Source: Charina bottae (Eukaryota > Chordata > Lepidosauria > Squamata > Charinaidae). Taken from it: a stretch of DNA of 64,000 nucleotides. The translations under genes were made by a program, and so were the position numbers. Shown here piece by piece: positions 1 to 11,960 of the stretch. The notes under the pieces are model-generated. The model worked only from the letters and a program-made list of their open reading frames with translations. It was not told where the DNA came from and made no database searches. The DNA is taken from the NCBI GenBank assembly GCA_023362775.1, contig JALMGJ010000011.1:25963501-26027500 (forward strand). The letters run 5' to 3'. Position 1 is the first letter of the stretch. Each line of letters opens with the position of its first letter.

Positions 1-399
1 CCATACTAGGTTACATGGACAAATAGTTCTGATTATTTCAATAGTAGACCACATAGTCTTTACTTTAGCTGCTCAGAATTTAAGTACCGCATTCTCCAAT
101 GCAGATGAACTGGGACATCAACTCCCAGCATTAATAGCCAGAGGTGCTGAAGCTTGCCTCTCTGGATTCTACATAAGACAAAGAGGCTAAAATTATTAAT
201 GGACATACGTTTGATATAAGTTTGATATCAAAACAAGGGTAAAGTAATATCAGAGCATTTCAATCTCCCAGGACATTCCATTATAGATCTCAAAATAATC
301 ATTAACAGTTTAATTCAGTGAGAAATTGCTGAAATCACATACACCAAAATTCACATACACCTTCAGACAGAAGGTCTCAACAAATACAATGGGCATTTA

Positions 400-640
400 A
401 GACATCACTATTGTTAATTGATAAGGTACTTGTAGTCTGTCTCACATATAACCTGAATCTGTATAACCACCCTGCCTTTCCCTACCTTCTTCCCCCACCT
501 CATTCTGATTTAAATCCTATATGAGTTGGATCTGCATCTGATGAATTGAGCTGTAGCTGACAAAAGTTTGTGTCTTTTAATAAAATATGTTGGTCTGAAA
601 AGGTGTCACTAGACTCTTTCTGATCTGAAGCTTGGAACTG
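400..640. mobile_element. Truncated copy of a foldback MITE
   Basis: The sequence resembles one arm and the middle of the element at 34444-34750. It shares the block around CATCTGATGAATTGAGCTGT, followed by an AATAAAATATGTTGG-like segment and AAAAGGTGTCAC. The internal part (GTACTTGTAGTCTGTCTCAC) matches the other copy in reverse orientation. The left arm is degraded. It lies just upstream of the first protease pseudogene exon. Confidence 0.5.
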
Positions 641-1659
641 ATTGAATAAATAGTCCAGGCATCACAGTCCAAGAATAGTCCTTGACATAGTCACCAGGGT
701 CACTTACCTTAAATCTTGCTCTGAATTCACTCCTCCACCACACTACATTCTTTGTGTCATCTTTACAGGTTCAGAGATCTCTCACAATACCAGGTCCTTC
801 TGGGAGTCACTCGGTTTTTCAGTCCTGGCCCACAGGCATGCTGCTTGGGTGTGCAACAAGTCATCGTACATCCTACCTATGCATGTCACACCAGCAGTGG
901 AGACATTGTTCTGGTTCAGCTGTCTAAGAAGGTCTGCTATTCACACCTGATCCTGCCCGTTTGCTTGCCTCAAGCCTCTGTGAATTTCCCTCCAGGCTAA
1001 ATGTGTTGGGTCACAGGCTGGGGCAACCTGCTTCATTCAGGTATGCGCAAGACAATGAAATAATAAAGCAAAACAAATCAGAGAGTGGGATCTGTCTGAC
1101 AGAAAAGTTTATAAAAACGATGCATGGTGTGGAGAACTCTCCTGAGCTCAGCCAAACTATAATTTCATGAACTTTTAGAATGAACTGAGGAAAATTATAA
1201 CATGCACAGAGCATTAAAAAGAATGTATCTTACTCTAGAAATCAAACATTTCACCCATGAATATAGCAACTGCAAGTGAATATAGCATCTGCAACTTGGA
1301 ACCCAAAATTAATGAATACTTTTATAACATGAAATGACCAACTTCATCCAAGACCTTGGGGTAAGAGTGGCTAGACTGCTAAAATTGTGAGATTTGGGCT
1401 ATTTTGTGAGATACCAACTGCCGTTTCCATTTTTTAAGCATGATTATTTTTAATTGCTTTTTAATTAATAACAGAAAAAAGAAAAAGAAACAAAAGACAA
1501 AAATAATAATGTTAATATACATACACTATCAAGAAGAAAAAAACATAAAAAGTGCTATTACAAAAAAAGTGAGGAAATACAACAAAGGAAAAAAAGCATG
1601 ATTTTTTTTAACACCCACACTATCATGCAACATGAGGCAGTGATAGCTCCGTGTCCCAG

Positions 1660-1895
1660 AAATCTCCACATAATGAGAAGACAGGATACCCTGGAGAAGA
1701 TGCTGATGCTAGGGAAAGTGAAAGGCAAAAGGAAGAAGGGCCGACGAAAGGCAAGATGGATGGATGATATTCTGGAGGTGACGGACTCGACCTTGGGGGA
1801 GCTGGGGATGGCGACCGCCGACAGGAAGCTCTGGCATGGGCTGGTCCATGAAGTCACAAAGAGTCGGAAGCGATTGAACAAATAAACAACAAAAT
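1660..1895 (+). mobile_element. RTE-BovB-like LINE 3' fragment
   Basis: A short open stretch encodes [20 protein letters not shown], then [18 protein letters not shown] and HEVTKSRKRLNK-like words. This is the C-terminal end of the endonuclease/reverse-transcriptase ORF of BovB-type RTE LINEs. The element is 5'-truncated, has no reverse transcriptase core and is not functional. It lies in the intron between protease pseudogene exons A and B. A much better copy is at 24150-24540. Confidence 0.7.
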
Positions 1896-2346
1896 GTAGC
1901 AGAGTCAATTGCAAGATGCCAGAGGATAAATATTTGGATGGAGAACTGTAAGAAGAAATAAGACAGTGAAAAAGAGAGAAAGTCTATGAAGGAAAGAGAC
2001 TGAGAAAAATATGGAATACTCTGTAGAAATTATGGATCTGAGGGGTTTTAAAGATGGCAGTGTATGTGTGAGAGGAAGGAATGTTTCAAAAGGACTGCTT
2101 CAGTGTCACATAATGTTGTCATTGCAGTCAATCTCCCCTCCCCATAAATTCTCCAGAAGTTAAGGGTGCCTATCATTGACTCAAAGACATGCAGTGAACT
2201 TTATTGCACCAACATGAGTGATGGCCTGACTCCACGGGTGATTGAAGATGATATGATCTGTGCTGGTTTTCAGAGGGTAGGAAAGATGCCTGTAAGGTAT
2301 GTAGTGTCCTTCCTGAGACACATTATAGAGTTATGCTGCCCTCTTA

Positions 2347-2572
2347 TGGAGAGCCAGTTTGGTGTAGTGGTTAAGGCATCAGGCTAGAAACTGGGGGACC
2401 CTGAGTTCTAATCCCGCCTGAAGCACAAAGCCAGCTGGGTGACCTTGGGCCAGTCACTCTGTCTCAGCCCTAGGAAGGAGGTAATGCAAACCACTTCTGA
2501 AAAACTTGCCAAGGAAACTGCAGGGATTTGTCCAAGCAGTTGCCAGGAGTCAAAGGAAAAAATTCTGACCCG
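2347..2572 (+). mobile_element. tRNA-derived SINE
   Basis: It begins GAGCCAGTTTGGTGTAGTGG and contains an A-box-like segment (TGTAGTGGTTAAGG) and a B-box-like segment (GAGTTCTAATCC). It continues with GGTGACCTTGGGCCAGTCAC. The same element occurs in reverse at 3737-4269, 22530-22715, 40025-40275 and 41190-41472. The tRNA-like head is too diverged to be a tRNA gene. Confidence 0.75.
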
Positions 2573-3736
2573 GAGGCACAATATACTGTATATAATATAT
2601 GGAGAAGGACCAATGCCATCACATGTAAGAAGGGGCAAATAATGTTTAAGGAAAGGGGAGGTGAGATTTTTATAGAAGGAAGACACTTCTAGCTTAATTA
2701 TTTTCTCTGGATGATAAAATAAATGTAAGGTGCCCTACTTTGGTTGAGGTTATCTGATTTTCTGCAGGTCACTTTAAAATATACAAAATGTATCTCCCCA
2801 TTTTTGCAAAAGTCAGTAGGAACCTCTTTCTAGTCAGCCCTAGATATGAATCCAGAAATGTTAGATCCTAACCTTTTACATCTTCACAATTATCATATAA
2901 AGCTAACATTAATTTTCTTCAACTGTTATTGCTCTTGAGGTGTGCTGGTTATGAAACCTGGAAGTCACAACTTGTGTGAAAGTAAGAAGGACTGAGCTTA
3001 ATGCTGGGCTCTATCGTAATTTAGAAACATGTGACTTTTCTTGAGGATCCAAAGGGACAGTGGCATTATAAGCTGCTATGTCCATTTTTTAAATGAAACC
3101 CGAAGTGTTGTTCAAGATGATTCAGTGACTGAGATTCAATAGTGGGATATAGGTTTCAGGGCATAAAGTTGAGTTTCCAACTTTTTCCATCACCTCCCTT
3201 TGCTCTCGGAGAAACATATTCATTGTGTATGTGATTTTAATTTCACAGTGCATTCCTCCCATCCCAATATTCATTTCAATGTTCTTGGTTCACAGGGTGA
3301 TTCTGGAGGTCCTATGGTGTGTCTTGGTGGGCCAATCATGGGCTTTGGCTGGTATCGTCAGCTGGGCTGAAGGATGTGCTATTGAGAACCACCCTGGCTC
3401 ACATATTACAAAAAATGGATCCACAGCTACGTATATCCCAAATATTGAATTCATCAAAGACCCCAATAGTGATGAACCACATAACTGGCAGCTGGATTCC
3501 AAAAGCCCCAAACATCCTAGGAATAACTTGTCTGACCATGGTTCCTCACATACTACCAGCTCTTGGATATTGATGTGTGTCTACTGATTGTTGTATAATT
3601 AATAGACAGTGAGACAGTATTTACCTGATCGGTTATGGAAGAGAAAGACATTGCCAGCCAGCTTTCTTATGCACCTTTTGGAGGTCCACTCCCATCTTCA
3701 GCATAGCTGTAGCAAGCAACTCAGCTTTTATTGTCT

Positions 3737-4269
3737 TCTTTTTATTTTATTTTATTTATTTTCTATCCTGCCTTTATTATTTTTATAAATAATTCAAGGT
3801 GGCAAACATACCTAATACTCCTTCCTCCTCCTATTTTCCCCACAACAGCAACCCTGTGAGGTGAGTTGGGCTGAGAGGGAGTGACTGGCCCAAGGTCACC
3901 CAGCCCGCTTTCATGCTTAAGGCGGGACTAGAACTCTCAGTATCCTGATTTCTAGCCCATTGCCTTAACCATTAGACCAGGGCTTTCCAAAGTTTTCCCG
4001 TGGTGACACACCAACCGCCATTGGTGTGTCGCTGTGGGAAAACCCAGAAGTGCCGCCATTGCGGCAGCGCACAAAAACCCAGAAGCGCTGCTGCCGCTTT
4101 CGGGTTTTTGCGTGCCGCCATTGGTGTGTTGCCACGGGAAAACCCGGAAGTGCTGATGATGATCAGCGCTTCCGGGTTGTGTGGCGACACACCAGACTGT
4201 GTGTGGCGACACACTTTTGTGTCATGACACACAGTTTTGAAAGCTCTGCATTAGACCAAACTAGCTTTT
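3737..4269 (-). mobile_element. tRNA-derived SINE, split by a hAT-like insertion
   Basis: Read in reverse this is the same SINE as at 2347. It has a TTTATTTTATTT-type tail, the phrase ATCCTGCCTTTATTATTTTT, then GGTGAGTTGGGCTGAGAGGG and the tRNA-like head ending in CCATTAGACC. The head is interrupted at 3978-4248 by a hAT-like element that duplicated CATTAGAC. The SINE was therefore here first. Confidence 0.75.
3978..4248. mobile_element. Non-autonomous hAT-like element, GCTTTCCAAA family (copy 1)
   Basis: It starts CAGGGCTTTCCAAAG and ends with its inverted counterpart (GAAAGCTCTG). It is flanked by perfect 8-bp duplications CATTAGAC at 3970-3977 and 4249-4256. An 8-bp duplication with CAG...CTG ends is the hAT hallmark. 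Subterminal GACACAC repeats are present and the interior is GC-rich. No transposase is encoded. Length is 271 bp. Confidence 0.88.
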
Positions 4270-4571
4270 GAAAGAGAGACCAACTACTGTATAGGTTGAA
4301 AGTTTTTATTACTATAGTTTCTCTTAGATTTCAAGCATTTTTATTTTAAGGCCAGAAACCTAGTTAAAAGTCATATTCTTCCAACTTAACTAGAAGCAAG
4401 GATTGCTTTCTGCCTGGTTATTTCTTATGAACTCAACATCAGTTAAAACAAGACAAAACTAAACAAAACAAAATCTTAACTTTTTTAACCAATCTCCTTT
4501 CTGAACACAATTTGTGTTCTGGCATTCTAGAGTTGTCAAAATGATTATTAATGCATGTGTGCGCGTGCAAG

Positions 4572-4611
4572 CACACACACACACACACACATTTCCATAC
4601 ACACACACACT
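4572..4611. repeat. (CA)n microsatellite
   Basis: Two runs of CA dinucleotide separated by ATTTCCATA. Confidence 0.9.
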
Positions 4612-5064
4612 GGTTTAATTTTTTCCATGAATATTGAATTCAAAAGCTGAAACAGTGAAGGTATTGTATTTTGCAGATTTGAGCTTTAATTTCAATTGGG
4701 CACATCTTACAAGTTTTAAACTAAAGTTTGAAAAATGGATGGAAGTTTCCTATTTTAGGAGGGGAAATGAAACATATCTTTGCAAAATTGTTTGGACCAT
4801 TTCCACCCCTTTCTTCACTCCACCCTGTCACTGAAATAACTTCTCTGGAGTACTATTGAAATATCTGTTGCAACCATTATGTTGTATTTGTCTAGGCTAG
4901 TAAGCATGTAAAGATTTCAGAGAGAGGCATTTGGCTTTAAAAGTTCACTGGGAAACATGGTTTCATTTTTAGAAAAGAAAAAGGCTAAAAGAAGGAAAAT
5001 TGGAATTTATTTTTATTAACATTTAATTCCTTCTCCTCCCAGGCACATATGTTTCACTACATAG
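4612..5064. other. Intergenic, nothing recognised
   Basis: AT-rich sequence without coding structure, repeat boundaries or RNA-like features that I can support. Confidence 0.5.
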
Positions 5065-5072
5065 GATAGATG

Positions 5073-5250
5073 AGCCTTTCCCAGCCTGATGCCCACCAGA
5101 TGTGTTGGAAATTGATTCCTATTATTCCAGCACCATAGCCAATAGCCATTCTGGCAGAGGATGATGGAAACAGCCATGCTGGCTGGAGATGGTGGAAGTT
5201 TTGGAATACCCTCCAACTCATCTGGAGGGTATTATATTGGGAAAGGTTGG
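5073..5250. mobile_element. Small inverted-repeat (MITE-like) element
   Basis: The left end AGCCTTTCCCAGCCTGATG is mirrored by GGGAAAGGTTGG at the right, and CCAGATGTGTTGGA is mirrored by TCCAACTCATCTGG. The flanks GATAGATG and CATAGATG agree in 7 of 8 positions, which suggests a hAT-type duplication. Confidence 0.6.
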
Positions 5251-5259
5251 CATAGATGA

Positions 5260-6795
5260 AAGTGCTATAGAGGAAAGCGCTATGATGGAGTTGTACTGGA
5301 AGGAAAGGGTCTGAACCAACCAGGAAAGAAATTAATAAAGGAAACCTATATATCAAAAGGGCTCAGAAGCTTGTGTTCCTTCTTAACCTAGCCCCATTTA
5401 TTCATTGATTCTTATTCAGTGTGTGTATTGCCAAATCACTGCAGTTTACAAGCAGATAAAAGCAAAACATAATAATATTACAAAGATAAAACAAATAAAA
5501 CAATAAAGTATAAAACAACAATAATGAAGTGGCCATGGTGGTATGCTAAGCTAAATATGGTTGTCACTTCTCACATATGTCATTTTTGCAGATCCAAGCA
5601 GATAACGAAAGTAGTTTCTTTTAGGACGTTATAAAGAGCTAAGGAACTGTCATAGCTCTGTGATGGAGCACCTTCTTTTCATACAGAAAGTTTTAGGTAT
5701 AATTCCTGAACTCTCTGGGCAAGAAACCATTCTAAAATTCTGGAGAGCTAGTGCCAAGGGAAAACTAAAAGTGGGCAACTTTAGTTATTTATTTATTTAA
5801 CATAATTTATATCCTGTTGCATTCTGCAAACCTAGGCTATGTGACAACCTCCAGTCCTTTGGTAGGTCTATGTGCCTGTTCATGTAGTCCTGCACACCTC
5901 CCAGCCATTCCTTAATTAATGGGTACTATAGCCACTCCAGATTTTCTGAAAGGCTCTTTTCCTTTATGCACAATAACCATAAAGAATGGTTATTGAGTGA
6001 TGAAGCTAGAGTATCCAATGGTCTGGCTTCTTTATTATATCCATTGTCTAGACAAAATTATTGGGCCGTACAGATGTTTTGGAACATAATGTTCATCATC
6101 ACCAAATAAACTTCTTGTAAGCCACCCAGAGTCGCATGTAAAAGTGAGAAGGGCGGCTATATAAATAAGAAATGAAATGAAATGAAATGAAATGAAATTA
6201 TAAAAAACAAGGCCACTAATCCTGCAAGCTTAGCACCCTCAAATTTCCTTTCCCAACCTAAAGCTGTCCAGATACAATTATAGATCCAGTTCTTGTTACA
6301 GTTATTATAGTTAGTTTATTTGGGAATGATGGACAGTTTAGGAACCACAGTTTATGCTTCAATATTCTGTGTGAGTCCACATAACCCCCGCCCCCCATCA
6401 GTGGTCATAGCGATAGATCATATATGTTGAAAAGCACACGGCTGAGGGCCTAGATAGCTGTGAGACTTCCTGAATGGAGTCTGCCCACTCAGTCAGAAGG
6501 AACCGAGAATGCCTGCTGAGAATCCACACCTATCATGAGGTGTGACGGGAGAGATCATGGAAATTGGCTGTTCTCTACAGGGCTCCCTCCCTTGGGAAAG
6601 CTTGCCTCCAAAACAAGAGTTGTCAGCACTTTATGGCCTTCCAAGGGCTTGTAAGAACCTGGCTTTTTTGGAAGATCTTTGGAGATGGTTTGATAATGGC
6701 ATTGAATGTGGGTAGCTTTTATATACATTGTTTATATTTAATCAATTGTTTTTCTTGATATCTGCATTTGTAAATCACTGTCACTGTAGACACCT
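5260..6795. other. Intergenic, no gene recognised
   Basis: AT-rich DNA. Around 6115-6170 a LINE/SINE-like tail (GCCACCCAGAGTCGC... then GGCGGCTATATAAATAAG) precedes a GAAAT pentamer run at 6170-6199. No exon or conserved protein segment was seen. Confidence 0.5.
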
Positions 6796-6800
6796 TAGAA

Positions 6801-6905
6801 CAGTGTTTCTCAACCTTGGCAACTTTAAGATATGTGGACTTCCACTCCCAGAGTTCCTCAGCCAGCCTGCTTATCAAATAAAGTTGCTAAGGTTGAGAAA
6901 CCTTG
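6801..6905. mobile_element. Short palindromic hAT-like MITE (TTTCTCAACC family)
   Basis: It starts CAGTGTTTCTCAACCTTGGC and ends with an inverted copy (AAGGTTGAGAAACCTTG). The interior has the GGACTTCCACTCCCAGAGTT block shared with the palindrome at 38354-38485. Flanks CCTTAGAA and ACTTAGAG agree at 6 of 8 positions. Confidence 0.65.
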
Positions 6906-6916
6906 ACTTAGAGCCA

Positions 6917-7026
<110 letters not shown>

Positions 7027-7029
7027 ATC

Positions 7030-9360
7030 TAATGTGTATGCCGCTGACTCCCAATGACTCTGGGGGAGTGACAAGTGTAAAAACATTTTAAAAAATAGAA
7101 TAGGAAACAAAAATAAGGAAAATAAAAGATAGCAAAGATTACAGAAACTGGATGGAATTTGCATCATGCATGGCATTGTTTTCGAAGCAAGATAGAAATG
7201 TTCTAAGCAGATAAATAGTGAATAAATACAGTCAGGGATGGGGAAATCTTACAGACAATTATTTGCCATTCCATACAAACTTACCTGGAAGGAAATCTAT
7301 TGAACTCAGGGCAACTTAACTTTTGAAGAATGTCAGAAACTGATTCATACTTAGGGGCCGGGTTCACTCACTCCATGGTGAACTTGGCTTGGTCTGACTT
7401 AATTGGTTTGTAAACTACAGTTTATTGCTTTTCACGATGTATAACCCCAGTGAGTTCAGTGCTGTTTATGGTAACATCAGCAATATCTATTCATTCATAA
7501 TTACTAAAATGTGGGTACATACATTTCCCCTACCTTTTTGCTCTTTGAGAGTTCAGGAGGATTTCAAGTAAGGCTAAGCCTACTCTTTTGCTTGCTATTT
7601 CCCCCCCCCCCCCGCCCCCCAAAAAATAAAATAAAGGAAGAAGAAAAAGGCTGATGGGCTACAAGCCATTTGTGGGTTGCCTACCACTTATTAGATAAGC
7701 AGTGGGTCTCCAGAACTTCAGAATGGAATCTCTCCAAGCTATATCTGGTGATGGTAGCAGATCAATCCAGGAGGCTTTGCATGACAAACATGTGTTCTAT
7801 TGTAATGGTATGTGGCAATGGCCTTGGGAAACAGTAGGAAGAGCTGCAGAGTGGACAACCAGCATGTAAAAGATGTCTCAGCCCACAGAAGGAGAGGAGG
7901 CATGGGAAGCATTTCAGAAGGGACCTTCCCTAGTTTTCCAGAGAGGAGGGGAGAAATACTTTCAGCCTTGCAAGATTCCGTTGATGTAACCTTACCAAAA
8001 AAATAGAGTTAGTACTCATGGTTGTGCTTCTTGTATGGACTACCTTAAAGCATTAACATTTATTGCTTTTCTCACATGTATATGGTATATTTTCCTTTGG
8101 CTATATTGCCTTTAGTCTTTGGAAGTAGGGCAGTATAGAAATGTTTGAAGAAACAAATAACTAAATGAATGGGTTGCAAAACTCCAGTTGATCACTAGAT
8201 GGCAAGAAAGACTTTCTGTATCTTTTTGCTACCCAGTAGTGGTTATCTGGATTTCTGCAGCCCAGATGTGGTAGCCATATGGCAGACATGGCATAGAAGA
8301 AGGAATCTGCTGTATTTGGCCATATACCAGAGTTTTATCCTTATTTAGTGTGTTGGAACCTTCTGTAAAAATATCTATAGGATGAAGCTGGAAAGAAACA
8401 TTTGTAAGAAGAATCAGAACAGCAGCAAAAGCAGCCAATTTATGATAGCCCTGTGATTTTTATATTTACTGCAAGCTGCCAAAAGCATGCAGGAAGTTGG
8501 GAGAAGAGCATTTTAAGTAAATAAATGTTGTAAACAGATGGAAATTGTGGAGCGATCCAAAGGTGGGACGTGCTAGTTGGGCTGTCTTTCCAACATAGAT
8601 TTGAAATGGATGCCTTGTGAAGGCCAACTGTAAACAACACGTTTGGGAAGTGAGGGGAAGATTATAGTAAATCTCCTCTGAAAAGAAGGTGACAGATTCT
8701 CCAGGAACCTGTGGAAGTCCCCTGGGAGCCCAGATTTCTCTGACTTCAGCCAGCTAGCCAGTGTTTCTTCAGGTGAATAGGTTATGAAGAGAAACCAGTG
8801 ACTCATCTGGCTCTGACATGCATCTGAAAGGGGCTATTAGAAAAAAACTGAAAAGAACCAAGGTAAATTTATTGTACATTTTGGAGTTCAGGAACTCAGA
8901 GCAACAGTATGAATGTATACATTCATAACAAAAGCAGCAGACGATAATACCTGTATTTTTAATTAATTTATTTATATTTCAAATTTCGTCACCGCCCATC
9001 TCCGCAAAAGACTGCAACCCTGTGCAGTTCACTGGGAATAAACTCCACTGAATATATTGGTGCTCACTTCTGACTGCATGGGCTTGACAAATCCTTAGCA
9101 CTTTTGGATTTTAATGTGAAGGAGAGGACTATTTATTTATTCTCTGGGAATGTCAAGTAAGCCCATAGTCCAAGGAAACAAAGTATGCAGCTACAGAACT
9201 GCTTGATTAGTTTCCTCATTGTTTGGCTTTTTCTATCTTAATATGATACAAAGATTAAAAGACCTGAAATCCTTGTTATTACTTCCCTGGAATCTCATGA
9301 TGCTCCCCCAGTGCCATAGATTGCATCCCCCAAATTTGGTGGCATAATGGGTAATTTTTG
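7030..9360. other. Intergenic, no gene recognised
   Basis: This stretch has an AT-rich background and a poly(C) run near 7602-7619. Scattered short open stretches lack splice context or recognisable protein words. I see no repeat with clear ends. Confidence 0.5.
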
Positions 9361-9361
9361 G

Positions 9362-9362
<1 letters not shown>

Positions 9363-9395
<33 letters not shown>

Positions 9396-9396
9396 T
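9363..9396. repeat. (ATT)n microsatellite
   Basis: Eleven uninterrupted ATT units. Confidence 0.95.
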
Positions 9397-9549
9397 TAAA
9401 ATGTAGGAATTGAAATGCATGTCCTTTGGGAAACAAAATGCTCCCATTTCCCAATTTTAGTTCAAAATTGCATCTGGAGAAAAAATCTTCTTAGACGACA
9501 GTGGAGAGTAACTATAATACATGTGGAAGATTTCAATTCCTAAAATCTC

Positions 9550-9642
9550 TCATAAGAAAGAGTCTTGTAGCATCTTAAAGACTGACTGATCTTGTTTTAT
9601 TATGAAATAAACTTTGGTGTAGTACAACCTACTTCATCATAC
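9550..9642. mobile_element. Fragment of foldback MITE arm
   Basis: The segment AGAGTCTTGTAGCATCTTAAAG...AATAAACTTTGGTGTAG...CTACTTCATCA resembles the arms of the element at 34444-34750. It ends exactly where the next hAT-like element has inserted. Confidence 0.45.
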
Positions 9643-9650
9643 AATTAGAG

Positions 9651-9909
9651 CAGAGCTTTCCAAACTTTTCATGTTGGTGACACACTTTTTAGACATGCAT
9701 CATTTCGCGACACACTCTTACAGCAGGGCACAAGGCAGGCACTAGGACCTGCGCGGAATCCTGGCAGGTTTGGAGGCAGCAAGGCACAAGGCAGGCATTA
9801 GGACCTGCGCAGAATCCTGGCAGGGCTCAGAGGCAGCAGCAGCCACGACACACCCAGACACTGCAGCGGACACAATAACGTGTTGCGACACACAGTTTGG
9901 AAAGCTCTG
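9651..9909. mobile_element. Non-autonomous hAT-like element, GCTTTCCAAA family (copy 2)
   Basis: The ends are CAGAGCTTTCCAAAC and its inverted repeat GTTTGGAAAGCTCTG. Perfect 8-bp target duplications AATTAGAG lie at 9643-9650 and 9910-9917. GACACAC-type repeats are subterminal. The centre has two tandem GCACAAGGCAGGCA blocks. Length is 259 bp with no coding capacity. Confidence 0.92.
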
Positions 9910-9917
9910 AATTAGAG

Positions 9918-11730
9918 TTTAATCCTGGAGGTGGGGAAGATGAAAAGAGGTGGAGGGAGAAGTAATGCCCCCACAGATCTAATGATTTTGAAACTGGGCA
10001 GGGGTAGCTTAAAAGTTATCATAATTAAACAACAAAAGCTCCTATCTCTTGGGATGGAGGAAGAAACCATGCAGATATGTGGAAAGGGCAAAGGAAACAA
10101 TGGGTTGACCCAGAGCTGATATGCATGAAGTCACTTATTGCTTCTATTTCTGAACCTGTTTTTCTCTTTCAGATATCTTTATCTCTTCCCATCTTACAGG
10201 GACAGATCATTCTTGCCAGAAGCTTGAACTGTTTGCAAAGTTTTTGAAGTCAGGCTGCAGTCCACTGGCCTGCCCCAGCATAGAGCATTTCAAACAACTC
10301 TGTTTTGCAAAAGTGGGGTCACAGTAGATGATCCCTGCTGGCCTCTTCCTTCTGCTGTTTAACTGCTGGGGGTTCAATGAAAACTAAGAGTGTTTCCTCA
10401 CTTACCTGGGGTACAAAAAAGCCCCAGCAGCCTCTTTTTTCTGTAGTGTCCTTCATGATGTTGCCTTCACCTGATCCCCAGCCCACAGATGAGGCAGCTT
10501 TTAAGTCATCCTTAATTGTTCCAGCATTAGTCTTTTTGTCCTTATCCTGACTCAAGTTTTTCTGCAGTTACAGTCTGACCTTCATTGACCATTAGGTTGG
10601 TGGTGCACTCAGATGACTCTTATAGGTGGGGTCAGTCTGGCATATATTGATCACTTCATGCTGGTGTGGGAGCACTCCTTCCCCCCAGTCCCATGGCACT
10701 GTTTTCCAAGGCCCTTCTGCTTTGAAGAATCCTGTTCTTTCAAACCTGCCTCTCTCTCAGTCTCAGTCTCCAACCCCACCCTGGTACATGGCAGATGTTT
10801 CCACGCAAACTCTGGGTTGAAGATCTGAATCAGCGTTGAGAGTAGCTGACCAGCAGTAGTGAAGCAAGAGAGAGAGGAAGAGAGGAGGTGACTCTCCCTC
10901 TCCCTCTCTCTCCTGCTTCACAGTACAACAGGTTTAGTGATTTTCTGATATTAGTTGATAATCAGTGATATCCCTTTTAGATGTGGGTTTATGGTGCCTC
11001 TATTCTAGAGGGGTGCTATTGCAAAAGAGCCCTTGTGGAAAACATGTGCAGTTTTTGACAGATAGCTTAACCAACTGCTATAGCCATCTGTTAAAACGCA
11101 TCTTTTTCCCCAGCCCCAGCCTACATTAAAGAGAGTGATGAATGGATCTTTTCCTCCTGGCTAATAGCATTTGGTGAAAGGAAAGGGGAACAAAGCCAGA
11201 TGAATCCATTGGACTCTGAAAATAAGGAAGCAACATTTGCTGGCATTGTGCTTCGGCGTGGTTAGGGATCACCAAACTTTAAGGCTGGTTTAGTTTTCTA
11301 CCAGCTCCCTTTAACTTGTCTGGGGGCAAGAGCCCTAGGTCTTGTGGCTTTTGTCATTACAGGGTCACACCCTTCTTCCACAGTAGATAAGAATCCTAAC
11401 TTCAGGACCACCAGTTTTTATTTCACTGGAAACCCCCTTTGGGACTTCACAGAATACATCCCAAATGTTCTGGCTCTGAAGCATATTTTCTCCCATCCAA
11501 AGTTAGAATTTAACACCCTTTCCAATATGCTCACACAAATCCAGGGAGAGAGAGAGAGATGGGAGGGGACTTCTTGCACGTGTGTGAGAAGGGCGTTTAA
11601 CAGCATTACGTTCATGCCAAGAGCCCTGGAAAGTATCTAGCTCTTGGCTTGTTCTGTGTTTCCCCTCTTCTCTCCAACTTTTCATTTCCTGCCTTGCTTT
11701 TCTATAACACATTCCTGTCCTCCCCTGTTT
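9918..11730. other. 5' flank of the MFAP4 gene, no gene recognised
   Basis: No exon with protein similarity was seen here. A pyrimidine-rich run around 10889-10915 and poly(C) at about 11731-11743 are the only simple features. A reading frame on the - strand at 10319-10555 has no family resemblance or clear splice context and was not annotated. Confidence 0.5.
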
Positions 11731-11764
11731 CCCCCCCCCCCCGTCCTGTGACTTCTCTTTGGGC

Positions 11765-11770
11765 TATAAA
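11765..11770 (+). promoter_or_regulatory. MFAP4: TATA box, probable MFAP4 core promoter
   Basis: TATAAA lies in GGGCTATAAATCC, 190 bp upstream of the initiator ATG at 11955. A start of transcription near 11795 would give a 5' UTR of about 160 nt. The start site is inferred from position only. Confidence 0.6.
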
Positions 11771-11954
11771 TCCATGATTTGCACATCTTGTCTGTTCCTT
11801 GGCTTTGGGGGATGTTAGGGGGCAGGCAGCAGTGCGGGTGGGAGGTGTACAGCTAAAGCCCTGCAAAGGAGAGTGGAAGAAGCAGCTTCAAAAGACAAAG
11901 GGAAGTCCTACCTACAGAGCAACAAGAGTGACAGCTCAGGAACCTCAGAACAAC

Positions 11955-11960
11955 ATGAAG
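11955..11960 (+). CDS. MFAP4: MFAP4 coding exon 1 (Met-Lys)
   Basis: ATGAAG is followed directly by GTAAGT, a consensus donor. The exon contributes only two residues. The start is supported by the upstream TATA box and by the phase-0 junction to the signal-peptide exon; mammalian MFAP4 also begins Met-Lys. Confidence 0.8.

Larger units (their letters stand above)
769..3500 (+). pseudogene. Serine protease 27/prostasin-like pseudogene (three exons)
   Basis: Three exons of an S1-family trypsin-like protease can be read. Exon A (769-1040) follows a good acceptor and contains GDIVLVQL with the catalytic Asp, then LPVCLP and CWVTGWGN. A TAA at 998-1000 falls between PPG and MCWVTGWG. Exon B (2128-2296) carries VPIIDSKTC and DDMICAG. 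It has a TAA at 2145-2147, and about one base is missing before the segment that should read EGRKDACK. Exon C (3296-about 3500) starts with the active-site GDSGGP, reaches TGA at 3368-3370, and continues in another frame as AGIVSWAEGCAIENHPG. The wording is closest to PRSS27 (marapsin) and prostasin, which are secreted or GPI-anchored epithelial proteases. The exon with the catalytic His was not found. Introns are retained, so this is a decayed duplicate rather than a processed copy. The frameshifts were placed by eye. Confidence 0.85.

Noticed and set aside
10319..10555. 78-residue - strand frame upstream of MFAP4
   Set aside because: No family resemblance, no convincing splice sites and no supporting promoter.
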